Assembly: GCF_047511655.1 (NCBI RefSeq)
Contig: NC_133387.1
Span: forward strand, 24,360,353-24,424,352
Length of the DNA stretch: 64,000 nucleotides
Direction of reading: 5' to 3'
Origin: Castor canadensis
Lineage: Eukaryota > Chordata > Mammalia > Rodentia > Castoridae
The notes beneath the pieces were generated by a model. That model had not been told where the DNA came from, ran no database searches, and worked only from the letters and a program-made list of their open reading frames with translations. Shown here one piece after another: positions 62,931 to 64,000 of this stretch. A program made the translations under genes and the position numbers. Each line of letters starts with the position of its first letter. Position 1 is the first letter of the stretch.

Positions 62931-63439
62931 AATCCAAAATCACAGATGCATTGCACAAAAGACCCTAATCTCCCCTATTATCACCTCCTGCAGACAAAGA
63001 TTTCCCAAGAATCAGAATAGAGGCTTGCTAACCATACTGGGGGAGGAAAATGCCTTTCATTCCTCCGAAGGCATCCGCAACAGCAAAAACAAAGGCGAAG
63101 TGATCACTGGACCAGTCTACCATGCTCTCACCTCTCACCTTGACCAAAGAAGAAAGGAAAGAAAAAGACAAGGAAAGCTTTCACCTGTGTTGTAATTATG
63201 TCTGTTTCAATCTCCCTAGGATCCTTAGAAATAGCTTAAAGGCAGATACCTATATGGCAAATCTTTGTATTCCCAATAATGGATGCTTAATAAATGCTAG
63301 ATGAATAAATTGCCAGTGGGATTCAGAACTCTCAGTACAATATCATACCAGCCACATTACAAGGCTTAAATACCAAGGCCCTTTAGCCTTCTCTTTCACC
63401 TGATGTCAGAGCATGATAGTATCTCATTCTCCTAGGTTT
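62931..63439. other. Unassigned intergenic sequence
   Basis: L2-like end near 63255 ('aatctttgtattcccaataa .. gcttaataaatgctag'); otherwise nothing recognised. Confidence 0.4.
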
Positions 63440-63503
63440 TTATTTTATTTTATTTTTGTAGTCCATGTAGCTGAGGTTGGCTTTAAACTTGAGATCTTCC
63501 TAA
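63440..63503 (-). repeat. B1-like fragment
   Basis: 'gtagtccatgtagctgaggt', truncated. Confidence 0.6.
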
Positions 63504-64000
63504 ACTTTTTATAAAGGGCAAGTTTGTAAAAGGTAGAATATTGGAATTCTCTATAGTAGGTGGCCAAATTTTTGAAACTTGTAAAGATCAGTTTCATGGA
63601 CAGTCAGTAGACTTGACCTTCCAGATTCCAGGGTTAATAATTTAACAAATACAAACTTACCCAAGAAAAACATTGGTGACTGGGTAGGTTTTCATTTGTT
63701 GGGTTATTTGTGTGTGTAGGGGGAGAGGGGATTGATTTTGTTTTGCTTTATTTCTCCTTTGCTCCATCAAATCCCTTGCTTCAGGGTATTCATAAAACCG
63801 ACCAAATAATAAACAGCTGAAGCAGCACTACTCCTGAAACTGAGGTGCCCTGGGATGTACCTGGGGTGTTTCCTCTTGTGCTGAGAATAAGCATGGTTGC
63901 ACAGTGACCATGATCATGATGACTGCTCCATCCCAAAATGGTACATGGCCCAAGGAAGGTTCCTTGGCACAATCTTCTTAGCACTTGTGACTCAAGTCCC
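63504..64000. other. Unassigned right edge
   Basis: No repeat or gene was recognised. Confidence 0.35.

Noticed and set aside
33725..64000. Exons of the neighbouring gene UBE2H
   Set aside because: No ubiquitin-conjugating-enzyme exon was seen. In human that gene lies farther away than this window reaches.

Overview
This is nuclear DNA of a rodent. Every repeat type expected in a mammalian genome is present (LINE-1, L2, MIR, MLT/MaLR LTRs, Tigger-type DNA transposons). It is packed with two SINE modules: a 7SL-derived B1-like unit and tRNA-Ala-derived ID/dID units. They occur singly and fused head to tail as B1-dID. B1-dID dimers are known from Castoridae, Sciuridae and Gliridae. The sharp '..tggtggagtggctcaag..ccctgagttcaaa..' form suggests a beaver (Castor), which is an inference from the SINE style only.

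One protein-coding gene is complete: ZC3HC1 (NIPA), plus strand, ten coding exons from 5653 to 33348. They splice to an intact 503-residue reading frame, against 502 in human. The product is a nuclear-basket/TPR-binding protein, also described as the F-box-like subunit of an SCF ligase for nuclear cyclin B1. Both C-x2-C / H-x3-C-x-W zinc modules, the Ser354/Ser359 sites and a basic NLS are present. The promoter is TATA-less and GC-rich, with ETS-like and YY1-like sites. Intron 2 is a U12-type AT-AC intron with textbook signals; the other introns are GT-AG.

Layout: 1-1385, minus-strand ERV fragment with a tRNA-His primer-binding site; 1440-5540, upstream intergenic DNA with a nested L1-in-SINE and an unusual retro-inserted tRNA-Phe 3' fragment; 5540-33725, ZC3HC1 with SINE-rich introns (a 1.2-kb L1 in intron 4); 33725-64000, downstream intergenic DNA made of SINEs, two further young L1 fragments, MaLR LTRs, MIR/L2 and anonymous sequence. 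I found no second gene. In human the next gene on this side is UBE2H, tens of kb away, so its absence is expected.

The most unusual signals are the 3' end of a mature, CCA-bearing tRNA-Phe, poly(A)-tailed and flanked by perfect 12-bp target-site duplications inside an old L1 copy (2785-2852), and the U12-type AT-AC intron. Exon boundaries were set by eye from splice signals, frame and remembered homology to human ZC3HC1. Repeat boundaries are approximate unless duplicated target sites are quoted.
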